Source: Glandiceps talaboti (Eukaryota; Hemichordata; Enteropneusta; Spengelidae). Taken from it: 64,000 nucleotides of DNA. Each line of letters starts with the position of its first letter. The stretch's first letter is position 1. The position numbers were made by a program, and so were the translations under genes. The DNA lies in NCBI RefSeq assembly GCF_964340395.1, contig NC_135558.1:3886501-3950500 (forward strand), given 5' to 3'. Positions 11,730 to 25,165 of this stretch are shown here, one piece after another. Below the pieces are notes generated by a model. It was not told the origin of the DNA. It was given only the letters and a program-made list of their open reading frames with translations, and searched no databases.

Positions 11730-14700
11730 AATACAGCTATTGCTTTTACATACAAATGTATGATGTAGTGAAAAAAGTTGGAAACCAGCATTTGCTGAGA
11801 ACATTAGGACAGGAAATGATGATGAAAATGAGAACTATTAGATGGTAGTCCAGGGATGAAAAAAAAGACATATCATTACCCTCCATCATTGAAAAATAAC
11901 ATTAATTGTATGGAAATTTTATCAAACCCATCAGACAAGAGAAACCAAAAGCATTGCACTGACACCCAAATGAAATGACATATCAGTCTAAGAGATAATA
12001 GGTTAATATATAGAAGTTGGAATCTCATTATTTCGCTTTTTGATGAATTATATGATGGAATTTTTGTGATATAATAAAAAATTTAACTCAATTTATTTTC
12101 AGCTCACAGACGTAAAATGACACATTAGTGCGGATTATTAATGTTCTTCCATATTAGGAGGCTTTTTGTAGATGTGGCGTAAAGATAAAAATGGCATAGA
12201 GATTTCTCTACGGTACCATCTGATAATTACTTAGCCTCTCCATGCATGACATTTTCTACACCGATATTTCAACATTAAATTTTCATAACTTTCATTTTTC
12301 TTACTTATTTCTGTATTGATTGTATGTCAAAACATGTATTTCAACATGTACATGCATGTATTGTTGGTAGAATTTGTGAAAGTATTTAAAATTGCTTCTT
12401 CTTTTTTTGGATATTCTTAACTATTGTTACTTTTGTTTACTGTATTTTGTGTTGATTTTTCAACAGCATACATATTGACCAGAATTTCTTAAAAATAATT
12501 CAAAAATAATTTATGATGTTAAAAATTTGTGATATGATTTTTAGAAAAAGTCCTTCATATTCATAATTGTAATTTTTTCTGCATATTATTTATGTTGATT
12601 TTACAGCTAGTATTTCCTAATTTGTTGTAATCTATAAAGTAATCATAAGTCAACCTTTGAAAAAAATGGAAATACAAAAAGATAATTTTGCTATTGTAAC
12701 AAAAATTTTGACATGTACTTGAAATAAGTCAAAATTGTGAGTTCTTTGCATGCAAAACAGGATAGATTATTGTACCTTGGATTATAATTTATTCATTTTA
12801 TCGTAAACATGTCAAGCTCTGATACAATATTTTGACAGATATTCAGACCTGTGTCTGTATATCAAACAGAACCACCTGTATGGGTAGAAAAAAGAATGGA
12901 AGAACAAGCTATACAGCAGTATTCCCAACGATAGGTTTGATTAATTAACCAAGAGAACTATAAAAGACGTGAACTGAGAGGAAAATGAATTGAATGGACA
13001 TTAGTGATGTCACTCAATGATATTGGAATATTCCCTATTGCTCTTGGCGCCCTGATGAATTTTTCTGTTGGAATTTCATTAACTGCAGCTGGAAGATTAG
13101 CGTTGTTCGCATTGTACAAGTACAACTTGTGTGATTTCCATACTTGCTGAGTGCGGCAACTATGTGTAAAATGCATTATAGACAAAATTTTCAGCCGATG
13201 GTTAATATGGTAAAATTCATTGGTGAACTTGTGTATCAGAATTTGTCCTTTCGTAAATTTTAAAATGTTGATGCGATGAAACTCAGTAAAGAGGTAGATG
13301 TTGTACTTTTAACATCAGTGATAAAACGCAAAGGAAAAAATCCTACTTCTTATCCAAATTGAGATTTTCCATATTTTCAAGTCTCTGTTCGACATGCCGA
13401 CAGACATTACTGAGAAATATGGTTGTTGAAACTAAGTAGAGCAGTCACTTGTGACTTAATAAGTACATGTCTTCATGGATAAAATACAGTATACAAATCT
13501 CAAATATCACATGAATCAAACAAAAGCAGTGCAGTTAAACCTTTGCAAATACATGATACATTTAAACATTTAGTGCACGATCTTAATTCTTTTTTGATTT
13601 TATTTGGACATTTGATCTTTTTTACTAAAATTTTTAATATCAAATTGTTCACAAAGGTTAAACCTATAATTTTATTCTAAAATAACACAGCAACTTACCA
13701 AAAAGTTACAGATTCAGAGAATATTGTGAAGAAAGTGCTCAGAATAGTTCATAGCTAAGTAGGTTAATGTCTTCACTGTTTTACATGCAGCTGGTGTGAC
13801 TTGACTCCAGTGTAGCCAGTATGTCTGCCTGGTTCATGGTATCTATACCCAAGGAGCCAACAAGCGTATAAAAGCTTTAGTTTGACTCAAATTGAAGAGT
13901 AATAATACATTTCACGTACACTACCTGATGTAGTGCAACTGACCTGCCAACTAACCAGGTCATGACCTCTCTGTTGAGTATCATGATATCTATGTCATAC
14001 CCACAGGGGCAATACTAATGTTGGACAAGCATCACTTGTAAAAAATACAAACAGAGTAGCAATGATCAGAATATGAAAACATGTAGAATTCTATGTGCAT
14101 CGTGATCAAAATCAAGATGATGTCGGCAGGATGGATAGAAACTAAAGAATAATTTAAGATGGCCATGTCTAATTTATGCATGTATTCTAGGCACTACAGT
14201 TTCCCACCTCAATTGAGTTTTTTTTTTTTTTTTGGTTTGTCATTTCTTATAATTTGTACACATATTAAACTTGAAATGTACATCTTTTTGTTTCAGATGA
14301 TGTTTTTGTTTTTATTGATGTCGATTCTGAACAGAGATTTGGTGCACTATTGTTGTACAAACAAGAGGAAAATTTTGGATGGCTCATGACAATTTCCTGC
14401 ATTTCTTTCCCAGATTACATTTTGTGATAATTTTCAGTATCTTTAGATCTTACCTCGTTTAAGTGGTCATCGTTTCTGAAAACTCACCAATGATTTTATC
14501 ATAGAGCTGTAAACATGAATATTAAACTTGATGTTCAAGAAATACACTAAAATTGAATGATTTGATCTTTGAGTTGATATTCTCCTTATACAACAGAGAA
14601 CCAGGGGTAATATTTGAAGTAAATTTTTAACCCCTTCATTCTCCTTCCAAAACTACCATAACAACAACCCTTTTTTTCGAACTTCTTAAAATCTCAACCA

Positions 14701-15175
14701 CTTTTCACATTCACTTTCCCACTAAAAGTAACAAATATTCAATGATTTCTCTAACAACTACTTTCCCCACCCAATTTGATTTGATAATATCCTTCCTTTT
14801 CTGCAACTTTTTCATTCATACTAATTCAATTTTGGCCTTAAAGCAGAGACATATAGTTCATATAATCATTCATGTTAAAATTTTAGGGGAGAAGATCACA
14901 TCTATAAAATAGTTTCAAGTTGTAGGTCACACGATTTGTTCACTTGTTTCACATGATGGGAGGGATAAATTGATTGTAAAAGGGATGTGTGTTTACAATT
15001 AGGTGAACAGATAAAACACTGAAATGTTGCAGGTCAAACTGTAAAAGTGAAGTGTAGTATGTACAAAGAGTTTTCATTTGCATAAAACTGAAAGTGCTTG
15101 AAATACTTATTCACATGGGTGTATGAGTTACATGTTCATTAAAGTGTGGTCAAATTATCTCACTGCTATAACAGC
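11730..15175. other. Gene-free AT-rich interval
   Basis: No coding region, tRNA or long repeat that I could support. Short open frames here have intron-like composition and no recognisable protein. The interval may be intron or intergenic, since the upstream exons of the HS2ST gene were not located. Confidence 0.5.
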
Positions 15176-15243
15176 CAAATTTGAGAAAAATACAATGTAG
15201 TTATATTTCACAACCAGGGTAATTTTTCATACCAGAGAACGTT

Positions 15244-15276
15244 GACGTTTCGACTACCATCGGCAGCCATCTTCAG
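15244..15276 (-). ncRNA. Hammerhead-ribozyme-like core, left arm
   Basis: On the minus strand: CTGAAGA, a helix GGCTGCC-GAT-GGTAGTC, then GAAACGTC. CTGANGA and GAAA are the invariant core blocks of the hammerhead ribozyme. Helix II forms seven pairs, two of them G-T. A15.1-U16.1 and the cleavage-site C17 can be assigned, with helix III reduced to the self-complementary ACGT. Three flanking bases (GTT/AAC) can start helix I. Folding was done by eye. Confidence 0.55.
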
Positions 15277-15318
15277 AACTGTTTGCCTCGTAGTGATACC
15301 ACTACGAGGCAAACAGTT

Positions 15319-15351
15319 CTGAAGATGACTGCCGATGGTAGTCGAAACGTC
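15319..15351 (+). ncRNA. Hammerhead-ribozyme-like core, right arm
   Basis: On the plus strand: CTGAAGA (15319-15325), helix II GACTGCC-GAT-GGTAGTC (15327-15343), then GAAACGTC (15344-15351). All seven helix II positions pair (one G-T). Against the left arm, one helix II base differs (A versus G) yet pairing is kept, which is consistent with a selected structure or recent ancestry. Helix III would be the palindrome ACGT, the very short form reported for ribozymes of Penelope-like elements that act as dimers. Confidence 0.6.
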
Positions 15352-18017
15352 AACGTTCTCTGGTATGAAAAATTACCCTGGTTGTGAAATATTACTATTT
15401 TTCTCAAGATATTGTCCAACCTGATGAAACTATTCATGGATATAGCCAAATTTGAATTGTTAATCTAAATGGCAGTATTTTGTTAAAGAGCACAAAATCG
15501 GATATACTTTTAATATTTGCAAATACTGATTATATAGATCACAGATGTAGAACTTTCTCAATTCCTTAGCACAAATATTACATGTAAAATTTAAAAATGA
15601 GAGTTGAACAGATGAATATAGTGAACAGATATTTGAAAAATGATAATTGAACAGATATTTGAAAAGTGACATTTTGGCAAGAAATTATTTTTCAAGTGAA
15701 AACTTGTACACTTGAGTGATGAATTTGCACTGGAAACATTGAATGGATAAAAAATACAATACAATATAATTATTTTTATTTTCATATAGAAAAAAGTGGG
15801 TCCAAAGTAAACTATATGCAATACAGTAAATAAAATATACTTAGTTGTAAAATAAATACATGTATTCTGAGAGTGAGAGAGAGAGATGTTCATAAATTTG
15901 TCTCCAGTTTTTAGCAGGAAGAGATTAAAAAAAACCCAGATAACGACGAAGTAAGAGTGAATGTTGAGGAAGTGAATATTTCAGCAGGTGACTTGAGGTC
16001 TTTGTAGCAGTGAAAGATTGATAAACTTCTGTCATTTGTGCAAAATTGAACAGATTGCCAGTCTGCCCAGACGATCCCTGTCATTGTATGCCTCAAGCCA
16101 AAAAGACAAGATAGGAAATGTGTTGGAGATAAATTGATGTACAATATATGGAAGATTATCTGCAATCAGACAGTTGGGTTGGTGGCTCCAATGTTTGATA
16201 TTATCCCAGGGTTTAAATCATCGGTGATTAAGCCTTTGACTAATCAAATTAGACTAATGCAATATCCTGCCTGTGGGAATGTTTAAAATATTATGTGAGA
16301 AGAGATGACTATGATTTCTAGCCTGCCCATCCATTTAACATCAGATACCAGTCTCTTTTAAGGTCACCTACAGTCAGATGGATCATGTCCAGAAGGTATA
16401 GATGGATAAAACAGAATGTTTTCATGGAAAAGTTAGACGTTCTAATGGGAAAATGGGGAATATATTCATGCAAGTGTTTTACTAGGCAACATAGAATTAC
16501 CATGAAAAAGTTCTAATTTAAGAAAGTGAAAGTTTTCTCAAATATTCTATAATGGAAACATGGCAACTTAAACATGAAAGTGTTATGGAGAGAGAAGTGG
16601 CAGGATTTTATTTGGTACGCTTGTAGGTTTTTTTTCAAATATTATAGGTTTGATGGAACTGATTGATCATCGAGTAAACATTAAACAGTGTCACTGTGTG
16701 ATTCTGAATAAAGTACTGCAATGTTTTGATACAAAAAATTGCATGTTTGATAGAAAATTGGAAATAATCACAAAAGTAATCAAATTTCCCTACAATCCAT
16801 CAAATGTGATCAAATTATTTGTGCAGTCGCATGAATAAATGAAAGTCTGTGTTCACGGAAATCAACAAATCAAACTTGTACAGAAACCATTCAGAAATTT
16901 TGTGTGAAAATTGGAGAGACAAAATGAAAGCTGACACATTGATCATGTAATACAGATTGTCAGTGAACCACTTCCATATGTGTGGAGTTAGTATATAACA
17001 AATAGTTAGGGTAACTATTCCGTAAACTAATGGCTTTGTTTCAATTCCCGCTCAAAGCTCGTTGAAGGAGACACACTAAAACTAAAAGCCGCTTTTTCTT
17101 AGTCGGAAAATAAAACAGTAGGGTGAAATAATTATACTCATTGTTGAACACAGTGTAGCAGAAGAAAATGAATAGCATGACTCATCGATATAATGACGTG
17201 TTTTCGGTTCTCCATTGTGTGCATTCTCACACTTTTTGCACATGGAATTAATCACCATGTGACAAAAAACACAGTTTTTATGTAGATCCACACAGGAAAT
17301 GAGAAAACGTGGATTGCATGAGAGGACAACAGTTGACATGTTACAAAATTCCGCTATGTTGTCATAATCAAAGCAAATTGATATTCTTTGTCGAATACTT
17401 TGCTAGAATCGGTAGATTTTAATCAAAATGTGTTGAGTTTAGAAGGGCAGCATTATCTGTGTTGTGATTGCCATATCAAACACATTTGACAACTTTCACA
17501 GTGTCAACATTCCGTGTTTTCTTGCATGTGGAAACAAGTTCAGAGAGATGGTTGTGTTACTAGTCAAGTATACTCAATGTTTGCTTGCAAGCCCAGACAA
17601 CTAATTTCACTATCAAGGAGGGGAGACTATTACAGAAAGCATCTTTATCAGCAACCTTTCTCAAAATGCCTCGTAATTTGTCATGATTATACTACTGTTC
17701 GTGATCAGGTCCATTCACAATTTTATCAATCATTGCTATTCTAAATGCAAGCAACAATTTCTCAATTATTTACAAGGCTGTGATTTCAAATTTGAATAAT
17801 TGACATAATAACCTTCCTATGAAACATTTGTAACTCAACTATTATGAAGCAATCAAGTGACCAGTAATATTGCATGGTCTGTACAAATCTAGATCACTCT
17901 ATTTCTTTGAAATGACTGTCTGTGTAGTACATGTATGGCCTTGTTATATGCATATATCAGTGTGACACTGTGTCACATATTTTGCTATTAATGCTACCCT
18001 CACTAAGAATCCTTAGA

Positions 18018-18292
18018 GGTATACACACATACACACACAAGCACACTTATATACACACCAGGTACACACACAAACACACATACATACACACACGCACACA
18101 CACAAGCACACACATACACACTCACAAGCACACACACACACATATATACAAGTACACTATACTACACTACGCTATGCTACACGACACTACACTACACTAC
18201 ACTACACTACACCACACCACACCACACCACACCACACCACACCACACCACACAACACCACACCACACTGTACTACACTATACTACACTTCAC
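18018..18292 (+). repeat. Compound microsatellite (CA)n, (ACTAC)n, (ACCAC)n
   Basis: Runs of ACACACA merge into ACTACACTACACTAC and then ACCACACCACACC. The open frame across it is a low-complexity artefact. Confidence 0.95.
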
Positions 18293-19217
18293 ATATTTGA
18301 ATACTCAGTGAAGATATTGTTGCTTTCCAAAATCTCGTTTACAAATAAGGTCAAAATTCAAACTTTGGAGAGATTTTAGGAACTAAGATACTTAGGGAAA
18401 TTGTTACTGAGGCACAGTCCACTAATTTAGGTTTTTGAAGTAAAATTATCACTGTTATGGTGACAGTACTTTTTTGTCCTAATCAGATACTGTAATATGT
18501 CATTATAAAATATATGGGGCCTGAAGGAAAACGAGTTCCATTCTTCAAAATTGTTGATAAAATTAAAACACTACAACTCTCCTAAGAGCTTGGGAATGAT
18601 AAATCTTTTAATTTTTCATGAAAGTCTTGTTAAATATTGATCGTATTTATACTTTATCTGTAGGCAGTGTTATATATATACTACCAATCATGGTAAATTT
18701 CTTACCAAATGTAGAAAATTCATACCAGATATTTGTGTCATGTTCTGCATTTTTCTGTCTTCTAAACACAATTTTGTATCATGCAAAGCATTTTTGTGGC
18801 AAGTTACTACTTTGGTGAGTGAATTGGCAGGTCCAGATATTATTTACAAAGTTAAGGGGTTCATGTATATGACCTTGTGAGGGCGCTGTTCAAAACGTAA
18901 TATCTTGTGCAGACATTTCCTTAGTTCTAGAATTGTGGTGGGCCAGGCATATATAGTTCTTGTTGGTAGTGAAGATGATACAATCTAAGGAAACAAACCA
19001 TGTTGTGTCTTTTTGTGACATTAAATGACAGAATGTTTGATATTTCACAAAAAATTAAATATGAAAGAGTCCAGGGATTAAAAATTTTTGAAGTAGAAAG
19101 CAAGACTCTCCAAATCATAAAAATGCAGTGCTTTCAAATTTTTTTCAATCAATGGAAAACCAACAAAAGAGACACAGTCATTTTACTTTGTCAATTTTTC
19201 CTTTCTCTATCCCTCGT

Positions 19218-19293
19218 GTTGTTGTTGTTGCTGTTGTTGTTGTTGTTGTTGTTGTTGCTGCTGCTGCTGGTAGTGGTGGTGGTGGTGGTGGTT
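19218..19293 (+). repeat. Trinucleotide repeat (GTT)n-(GCT)n-(GGT)n
   Basis: About 25 triplets pass from GTT to GCT to GGT. No splice context or coding neighbour suggests translation. Confidence 0.95.
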
Positions 19294-22200
19294 TTAATCG
19301 TAACCCTTGCTTTAAAAAATCAATGTCTTTTATCAGGAATACATGTATTACATCTAATGCATTCAAAATTATGAAAAACTGTTTTGAAAGTAAAATATAT
19401 GTGGGCTGATAAAGAGTAAACATTTCAAGTCATACATGCAAGTAATCTTAATGACAAATTTACCTGTGTACAAGGAATATCTTTTATTAAAATATTGTAA
19501 AGTTTTGTTAGTATCTTTGTTGGGTGGTTGAAACCAAATGACAAAAAATGGGAAAAATCTGGTAAAACATGTTTTAAAGATGATATCATGGGTTCTTACA
19601 TTATATTTTATATAGGATCAGTGTTTTGTTCTAGACTATCATTTTGTATAATTCTGTCAGACAACTATTTTTCACATCTACATTTCAATCCCTTGTCATA
19701 GTTTCTAAAAATTTAATAGCAAAATTTTGATAAAGGAATTTTGGTTGATTTTACCTGCTCCCACCTCATTGTCATCATTGTCTGCTATTGTTAGATATAT
19801 AGTCGATATACATGTGTTGGGATAAATTAGTATAGCCTAAAGGCAGTATCAAATATTGACATTTTATGAACACATCTCTCCCCACTTAACCATTTATTCG
19901 CAATTATCACACCGATTTTCTTGTTACTACATCGCGTGTTTTCCCCTGCATTTTCTGCGTGACATAAATATAAATATAATAAGAGTATAATCATATTCAA
20001 TTTGCAGTCACCCGACAAAGCTAATATTGATGAAAAAAATCACACATTTCCTTTATTATAAGGTACTGTTTTCATTTCCTCAAGCTTTAGAAAATTTGTG
20101 TGCCATTTTTAGCTAATGTTACTCAACCTCGTAGAATTGTATAGTAATTATGAATCTAGAGTTGTATGAAATTGGTTTATTTATGATAGCAGAGGCAGGT
20201 CAGAGTTGTAATAAAAAACCGATAACTAGGTAGGTAACACAACTACTGTAGATTTAGTATACAGAACAATCGTAATATGGATGCTAATCTTGGTTGCCAG
20301 GTACATCCAAAGATTTTATATCATGTACCCATTTCGCTGTCACTTTCAATTTTTATCCGCACTGTGCAATTTGTATTGAAAGGTGATTTTGTATTATGAG
20401 TACAGCATTGAGGTTATTTTTATGATGCTGATGTATCGGTTCTACTATTACTTTGTGAAACATTAATCTTACTTGTACAAGCTCACTTGAATAGGAAAAG
20501 AGAAGAAAGTCATCAGACAGTATTATCACCGTCTTTTCAGAGAGTTATCAATCTTTCTCCATGTTTGCTCAGAAAAATATTGGGGGAAAAGGCAGAAAAT
20601 TGGGATTTAATGATCAATTTTAGGGATAATTATTAATCTTTGTGGAAGTGGGCTCAGAAAAACCAGACGAAAACGACAGAGAATTGTCAGATTTGGAAAT
20701 TTACTGTAAACCTAGAAATTTCGACAATAAAAACTTATTTTCGCTTATTTCACTGGAAAACAAAAACCTAGAAATAAGAAGTGTCTAAAATGCCTTCTTT
20801 GTACATAAACACAATATACTAGTCTGGTAATTAGTAAAAAATTAGTGTTTTGGAACCAGCTTAAGACTGTAAAATCACAACATTTTCTTGTGGTGAAAAT
20901 ATCTATGTTTACAATATAATCATATACATAAATAATTGTCAATCTTTGACAAGCAATAAGGTAGATATCAGACTGAGCTGTAATATTATCAAATTGACTC
21001 AGATTAGTATCTGAAAATTAATCTCTTTTCCAACCTATTACTTCCCAACAAGAGAGAAAAAAAGTGAAAAATTTAAAACCAGTAAGGAATACTATAATCT
21101 ACATTACAAGATATCAATCTTCCTCAGAGCTTTGTCGATAAAATGGGAAGAGGAGGGGGGGGGGGGGGGGGTAGGGAAGCAGCATTTGATTCCTAAACTG
21201 GAATCAGTTGTGTTCCTGGTAAGTTTCATGTTAAAACAGCACAATAAAATAATATTTAGATTGCTAAATTTAATACTACCAATCTTATTCCTGCAACCTG
21301 ACACAGGGGAAAAATTGGGGAAAAATTATCAGATCCAGGAAGAGATATACTTGACTGTGTATATCACCAATGCAAAATGATACATGTAATTTGTAATATT
21401 TTAATGTTACATATATTTATTTGATTCGTTAGCAAACTTGTGGTCATTTGATATTTGCATGTTTAATTTTTCAGTTAAAATAGTTTCTGGTTTAAAATAA
21501 TTAAGTCAACTGGTTATTATATTTCCATAAAAATGTATTGATCAGAAAAATGAACATTTTGGCATTGTTACTAGGATCATTTATTGCAAGTACATACTAT
21601 TTCTGTAATATAGATCATAGTAAGTGAACTCATCTTTGCATGATGAGTGGTAAAATGGGCAGTGTATTGAAATAAGAACGATGAGAAAATATCGGAATTT
21701 GTAGCTCGATCGTTTTTTTGTCACAAGAATGTAAAAGTGCATGGACACATTACTCATAGCGTTGTGAGTCAGGGCGGAGATGAGACACGAAAGTGAGCCA
21801 GGTTTAAATAAGATATTTATCATTCTTGTAAGAATTATCAGATCCTTATTGTTAGAGTATTTCAGTGTTGTGAATGAAAAATTGCTTTTTGTTGTTATCG
21901 ATAGAACATTATTCTTGCAGTGGATGTCCAATCTTTTGATCTACAGTACTCAAAGTCTCCACAAGACTTGAATGAAAGAATATGAAAGCTGACTGTGTAC
22001 CTGCCTTGAATCACTACTTATGTGAAAATACTGTGCTACAATTGATTCCATCATAAAAAAAAACGATTTTTCTACATGCATCTTTGTGTGGCTTCAGCAT
22101 AGACACAGCAAACAATTCATTCTTTATGTCATAACAGACCCTAACCCCTTCACTTGTACTGTCACAATGACGGCTACATTAGTCAGAATCGACTTGTCAT

Positions 22201-22754
22201 TTTCTGGGCTACAGTTGTAATTGCAGAGCTTTTGTTGAAGACTTGCAAAACTTGCTACTGGTTAACGACATCAATTTTTTTGCTGCATTCATTCATCCTA
22301 ATGGTCGGCCATTCATAGCCTTTTATGATATTAACACTTGCATTTGTGTGGGAGAGTCAGATAAGTGCTGTAACAGGGAGGGTAATCTAATGTTGCTTGG
22401 AGCTGTCACAGCGTGGTTTTTTGTTAGAGTCTAACAACACTGCTAGATTCACTTCAATCACATTCAGCTTAGAGACATGATGTGCATTCACGTGATGATT
22501 TACAAAACTTTAACAAAATATTTTCAATATTTTCAGTATTTTTAAGGAGGAATAAAAAATAGAAGTTGTTTTCATAAAAATCATTAAAAAAATATCAGAA
22601 TTTTCACTTTTTGAAGGTTTTTTATATTGCAGAATCCCATTCAAAGCTAGTCGTGAATGCAAACCCCAAAATGAAAAAATGATAAAAAATAAAAAGTTTA
22701 AAAACTGACAACATATTTATGATAATCTTTCAAGAAATAATGACTATTATGTTT

Positions 22755-22816
22755 GCATGCAACATGGCAGCCATATTTGATTTAGCCTTTTATCAAAAGG
22801 CTGCCATATTGCATGC
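22755..22816. repeat. Inverted repeat
   Basis: GCATGCAACATGGCAGCC faces GGCTGCCATATTGCATGC across 26 bases. A smaller hairpin, GCCTTTTATCAAAAGGC, lies inside the spacer. Between 19.7 and 22.7 kb no other feature was supported, apart from a poly-G tract near 21156-21171. Confidence 0.8.
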
Positions 22817-23048
22817 CGATAGACTAAAATAGATGTCATAGCTTGCTTTTTGAGATATTACAGCAGGTATCTCCTCAAATTTATGGCATGAAATTATTCT
22901 TTATATATTTCTCTAAGTTTTGAAGATGTTTTTATCCTTTTTTGTCCTGATGTAGTTGTACATGTAATTCTCTGTACATTGGCGAGAAAGCCTCAGAGTC
23001 TCTCCAACATCTACGCTGCAACAGAGTTCTACCACCTAGGTGTGTCAT

Positions 23049-23084
23049 ACCATGGAGGTATAAGGAGAGATATACCTCCATGGT
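23049..23084. repeat. Perfect 14-bp inverted repeat
   Basis: ACCATGGAGGTATA and TATACCTCCATGGT flank AGGAGAGA. It lies directly after a short stretch (22963-23040) that reads like a retroelement zinc-knuckle end, so it could belong to a mobile-element remnant. Confidence 0.85.
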
Positions 23085-23579
23085 CACACAAAGAACAACT
23101 ACTTACGCTGTATGTACTACACTTCCAATACTACCCATTACTATAGGCATGCATGAGAATAAGTTGACCTTCTTGTTCTACTTTGACCCTCCAGCATGAG
23201 GTGAAATGTTATTGCGGGTACCAAGAATTCAGTAGATGGTACCTTATGTTGATCATTTTAGTATTTTGATGAACAACTGCACGTAAACATACAGAAAGCA
23301 TTTGAAATAATATAAATTATTAGCAAAGCTCTCACCTATAAGATCACTAATAATTGATAAAAATGTTCATCTGTATAAACTTCAAAGATAAAAATTGAAT
23401 GCAGTGAATACCTGGGGCCAATATGGTCCGAGAGAGTCATAGTGTACAACTACAAAGACTGAGTTTGCATCAATTAGTTGAGATAGTTTCCTACTTATTC
23501 TGTATTTACATAGATACTTGTACAACTTGTCTCAAAATAGTTTCCATTCCTTTGTCTGTGAGTGTCAGACTGATGGTGT

Positions 23580-24115
23580 TAATATTTGGCTGTGTAGGCA
23601 TTAAACCCTTCCAGTTGCTAACACATAGTGGTGAGGTGTTAGTGCCAGCCTAGTGTTAGCACTGAGCTAGTCAGGTGTTAACATAGGACTGGTACAGGCG
23701 CTAATCCTTCCAGTTGCTAACACATTCTGGTGAGGTGTTAGTACCAGACTGGTGCTACCTTTCACTGTCTCAGCAAGACTGGTATTTACATAATTATAGG
23801 CTGGTGCAGACATTAACCCTTCCATCCTGATGAGGTGTTAGTGCCAGCCTAGTGTTAGCACTGATGCAGTCTGGTGTTAATGTAGGACTGATGTAGGCAT
23901 TAACCCTTCCAGTTACTAACACATACTCGTGAGGTGTTAGTGTCAGCCTAGTGTTAGCACTGAGCTAGTCCAGTAGCCAACACATATTGTGAGGTGTTAG
24001 TGCCAGCCTAGTGTTAGCACTGAGCTAGTCTGGTGTTAACATAGGACTGGTACAGGCATTAACACTTCCAGTAGCTAACACTGGGAGGTGTTAGTGCCAG
24101 CCTAGTGTTAGCATA
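23580..24115. repeat. Degenerate minisatellite with TGAGGTGTTAGTGCCAGCC
   Basis: About seven units contain CTTCCAGTTGCTAACACA, TGAGGTGTTAGTGCCAGCC, TAGTGTTAGCACTGAGCTAG and a TGGTGTTAACATAGGACTGG segment. Unit length is irregular because blocks have been lost from some copies. Confidence 0.85.
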
Positions 24116-24235
24116 GTAGCCCAATGTAGTAGTCCAGTCAGAAAGTAATTCACAATGTCCCAGTCACATAAAGGATTGTCCCAAGAGTAGGATTTCTTTC
24201 CATGTATGGTTTATCTTCACATTCTCTTAGATTAA

Positions 24236-24250
24236 ACACTAGAGGGCACT
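24236..24250 (+). promoter_or_regulatory. CTCF-like motif
   Basis: ACACTAGAGGGCACT resembles the CTCF core CCASYAGRKGGCR. It is the first of three such sites within 800 bases, upstream of the first located HS2ST exon. Confidence 0.3.
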
Positions 24251-24943
24251 CTTCAAAATGTTAGTCTACAGCATTTGTATCTGTACATACATAGATACCA
24301 GAGTGCACAGATACCACAAATCAATATTCATGAGAATATTGTGATCATTGTATATCATACTTTTGACATAGATGAATTAATGACAAGTATTTCTATGATT
24401 CTTTTTTTAAAATTGATGATTAAAATTTACAGAAAAACAGCAAATTTGTGTTAAATTCTTTTGATCAGTTAGCACTTGGTGATCTCTTGGCAACTGTGTA
24501 GTGTTAACTCTCCAATATCATGTAGGTTGACCATGTACTGATTGCAGTGTACACAAAGTCAATACTATTAAAACTGTGATGTGTGTTTGTATACACTTGA
24601 GATTAATAATGCAAACAGTGTAAAGATAATATCCACTTAAAAATATTCCAATCTGGACCTATTATCAACAGGAAATTACAGTGAGTTTATTGACTAACCA
24701 TGATACTATCTCATCATCCACCTCTCCATGGCATGACAATGACCTTAAAATGTGGAATTTGTAAGACAGACTTGTCTTAGTTGTTCTGCATTTGTATAAA
24801 TGATGCATTACACGATACTGTTTATAAAGTTATAGACACTGCAGGAAAGATAAAACGAGACTAACTTCAAGCTACCTTACTCGTAATGTATCAAGTTTTG
24901 ATATATGTTGACAAGAAATACATTTGTACCAAGCCTGATCTAG

Positions 24944-24960
24944 TCACTAGGGTGCAGTAT
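24944..24960 (+). promoter_or_regulatory. CTCF-like motif, tandem copy 1
   Basis: TCACTAGGGTGCAGTAT is one base from the copy 48 bases downstream. The surrounding bases (TGATCT-GTCACTAGGG) are duplicated too, so a local duplication made the pair. Confidence 0.35.
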
Positions 24961-24991
24961 TATTCAGAGCTGAAGATTACCAGTGATCTTG

Positions 24992-25008
24992 TCACTAGGG
25001 GGCAGTAT
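24992..25008 (+). promoter_or_regulatory. CTCF-like motif, tandem copy 2
   Basis: TCACTAGGGGGCAGTAT is the best CTCF-core match in the window, 157 bases before the first HS2ST exon found. Binding is inference from the motif. Confidence 0.4.
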
Positions 25009-25165
25009 TACTAGACACAAACTCACTGCTGTCAACATCTATTCCTTTTCTCTTTGATATCCAACTTAATGACACACAAACTTAAAAGATTGGAAGTGTT
25101 TTATGCGTACAGTTCAAAATATTGAGATCTCTGATTATGACTGTCATTTTTTTTTGTTCTTACAG

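Larger units (their letters stand above)
15180..15407. repeat. Near-perfect inverted repeat with arms of about 110 bp
   Basis: The left arm begins TTGAGAAAAATA and the right arm ends with its complement. The arms meet around a four-base loop (GTAGTG-ATAC-CACTAC). Differences are one short indel near the outer ends and a few substitutions, one of which swaps an A-T for a G-T pair inside a hammerhead-like helix. Each arm carries one hammerhead-like core. The arrangement suggests two copies of one element joined head to head, or a foldback transposon. Confidence 0.9.

Noticed and set aside
15180-15407. Inverted repeat as a transcription terminator
   Set aside because: This is eukaryotic DNA. 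The arms are over 100 bases with no T-run, and no gene ends here.
22963-23040. Possible RT C-terminal zinc-knuckle fragment (GEKASESLQHLRCNRV)
   Set aside because: Only about 25 residues, with the first cysteine pair incomplete. Suggestive of a LINE end but too short to list as a feature.
5900-25165. Search for the N-terminal HS2ST exons (PKTASTT loop, VLHIN)
   Set aside because: No exon with these motifs and proper splice sites was found by eye. They could be missed or lie outside the window, so none is claimed.
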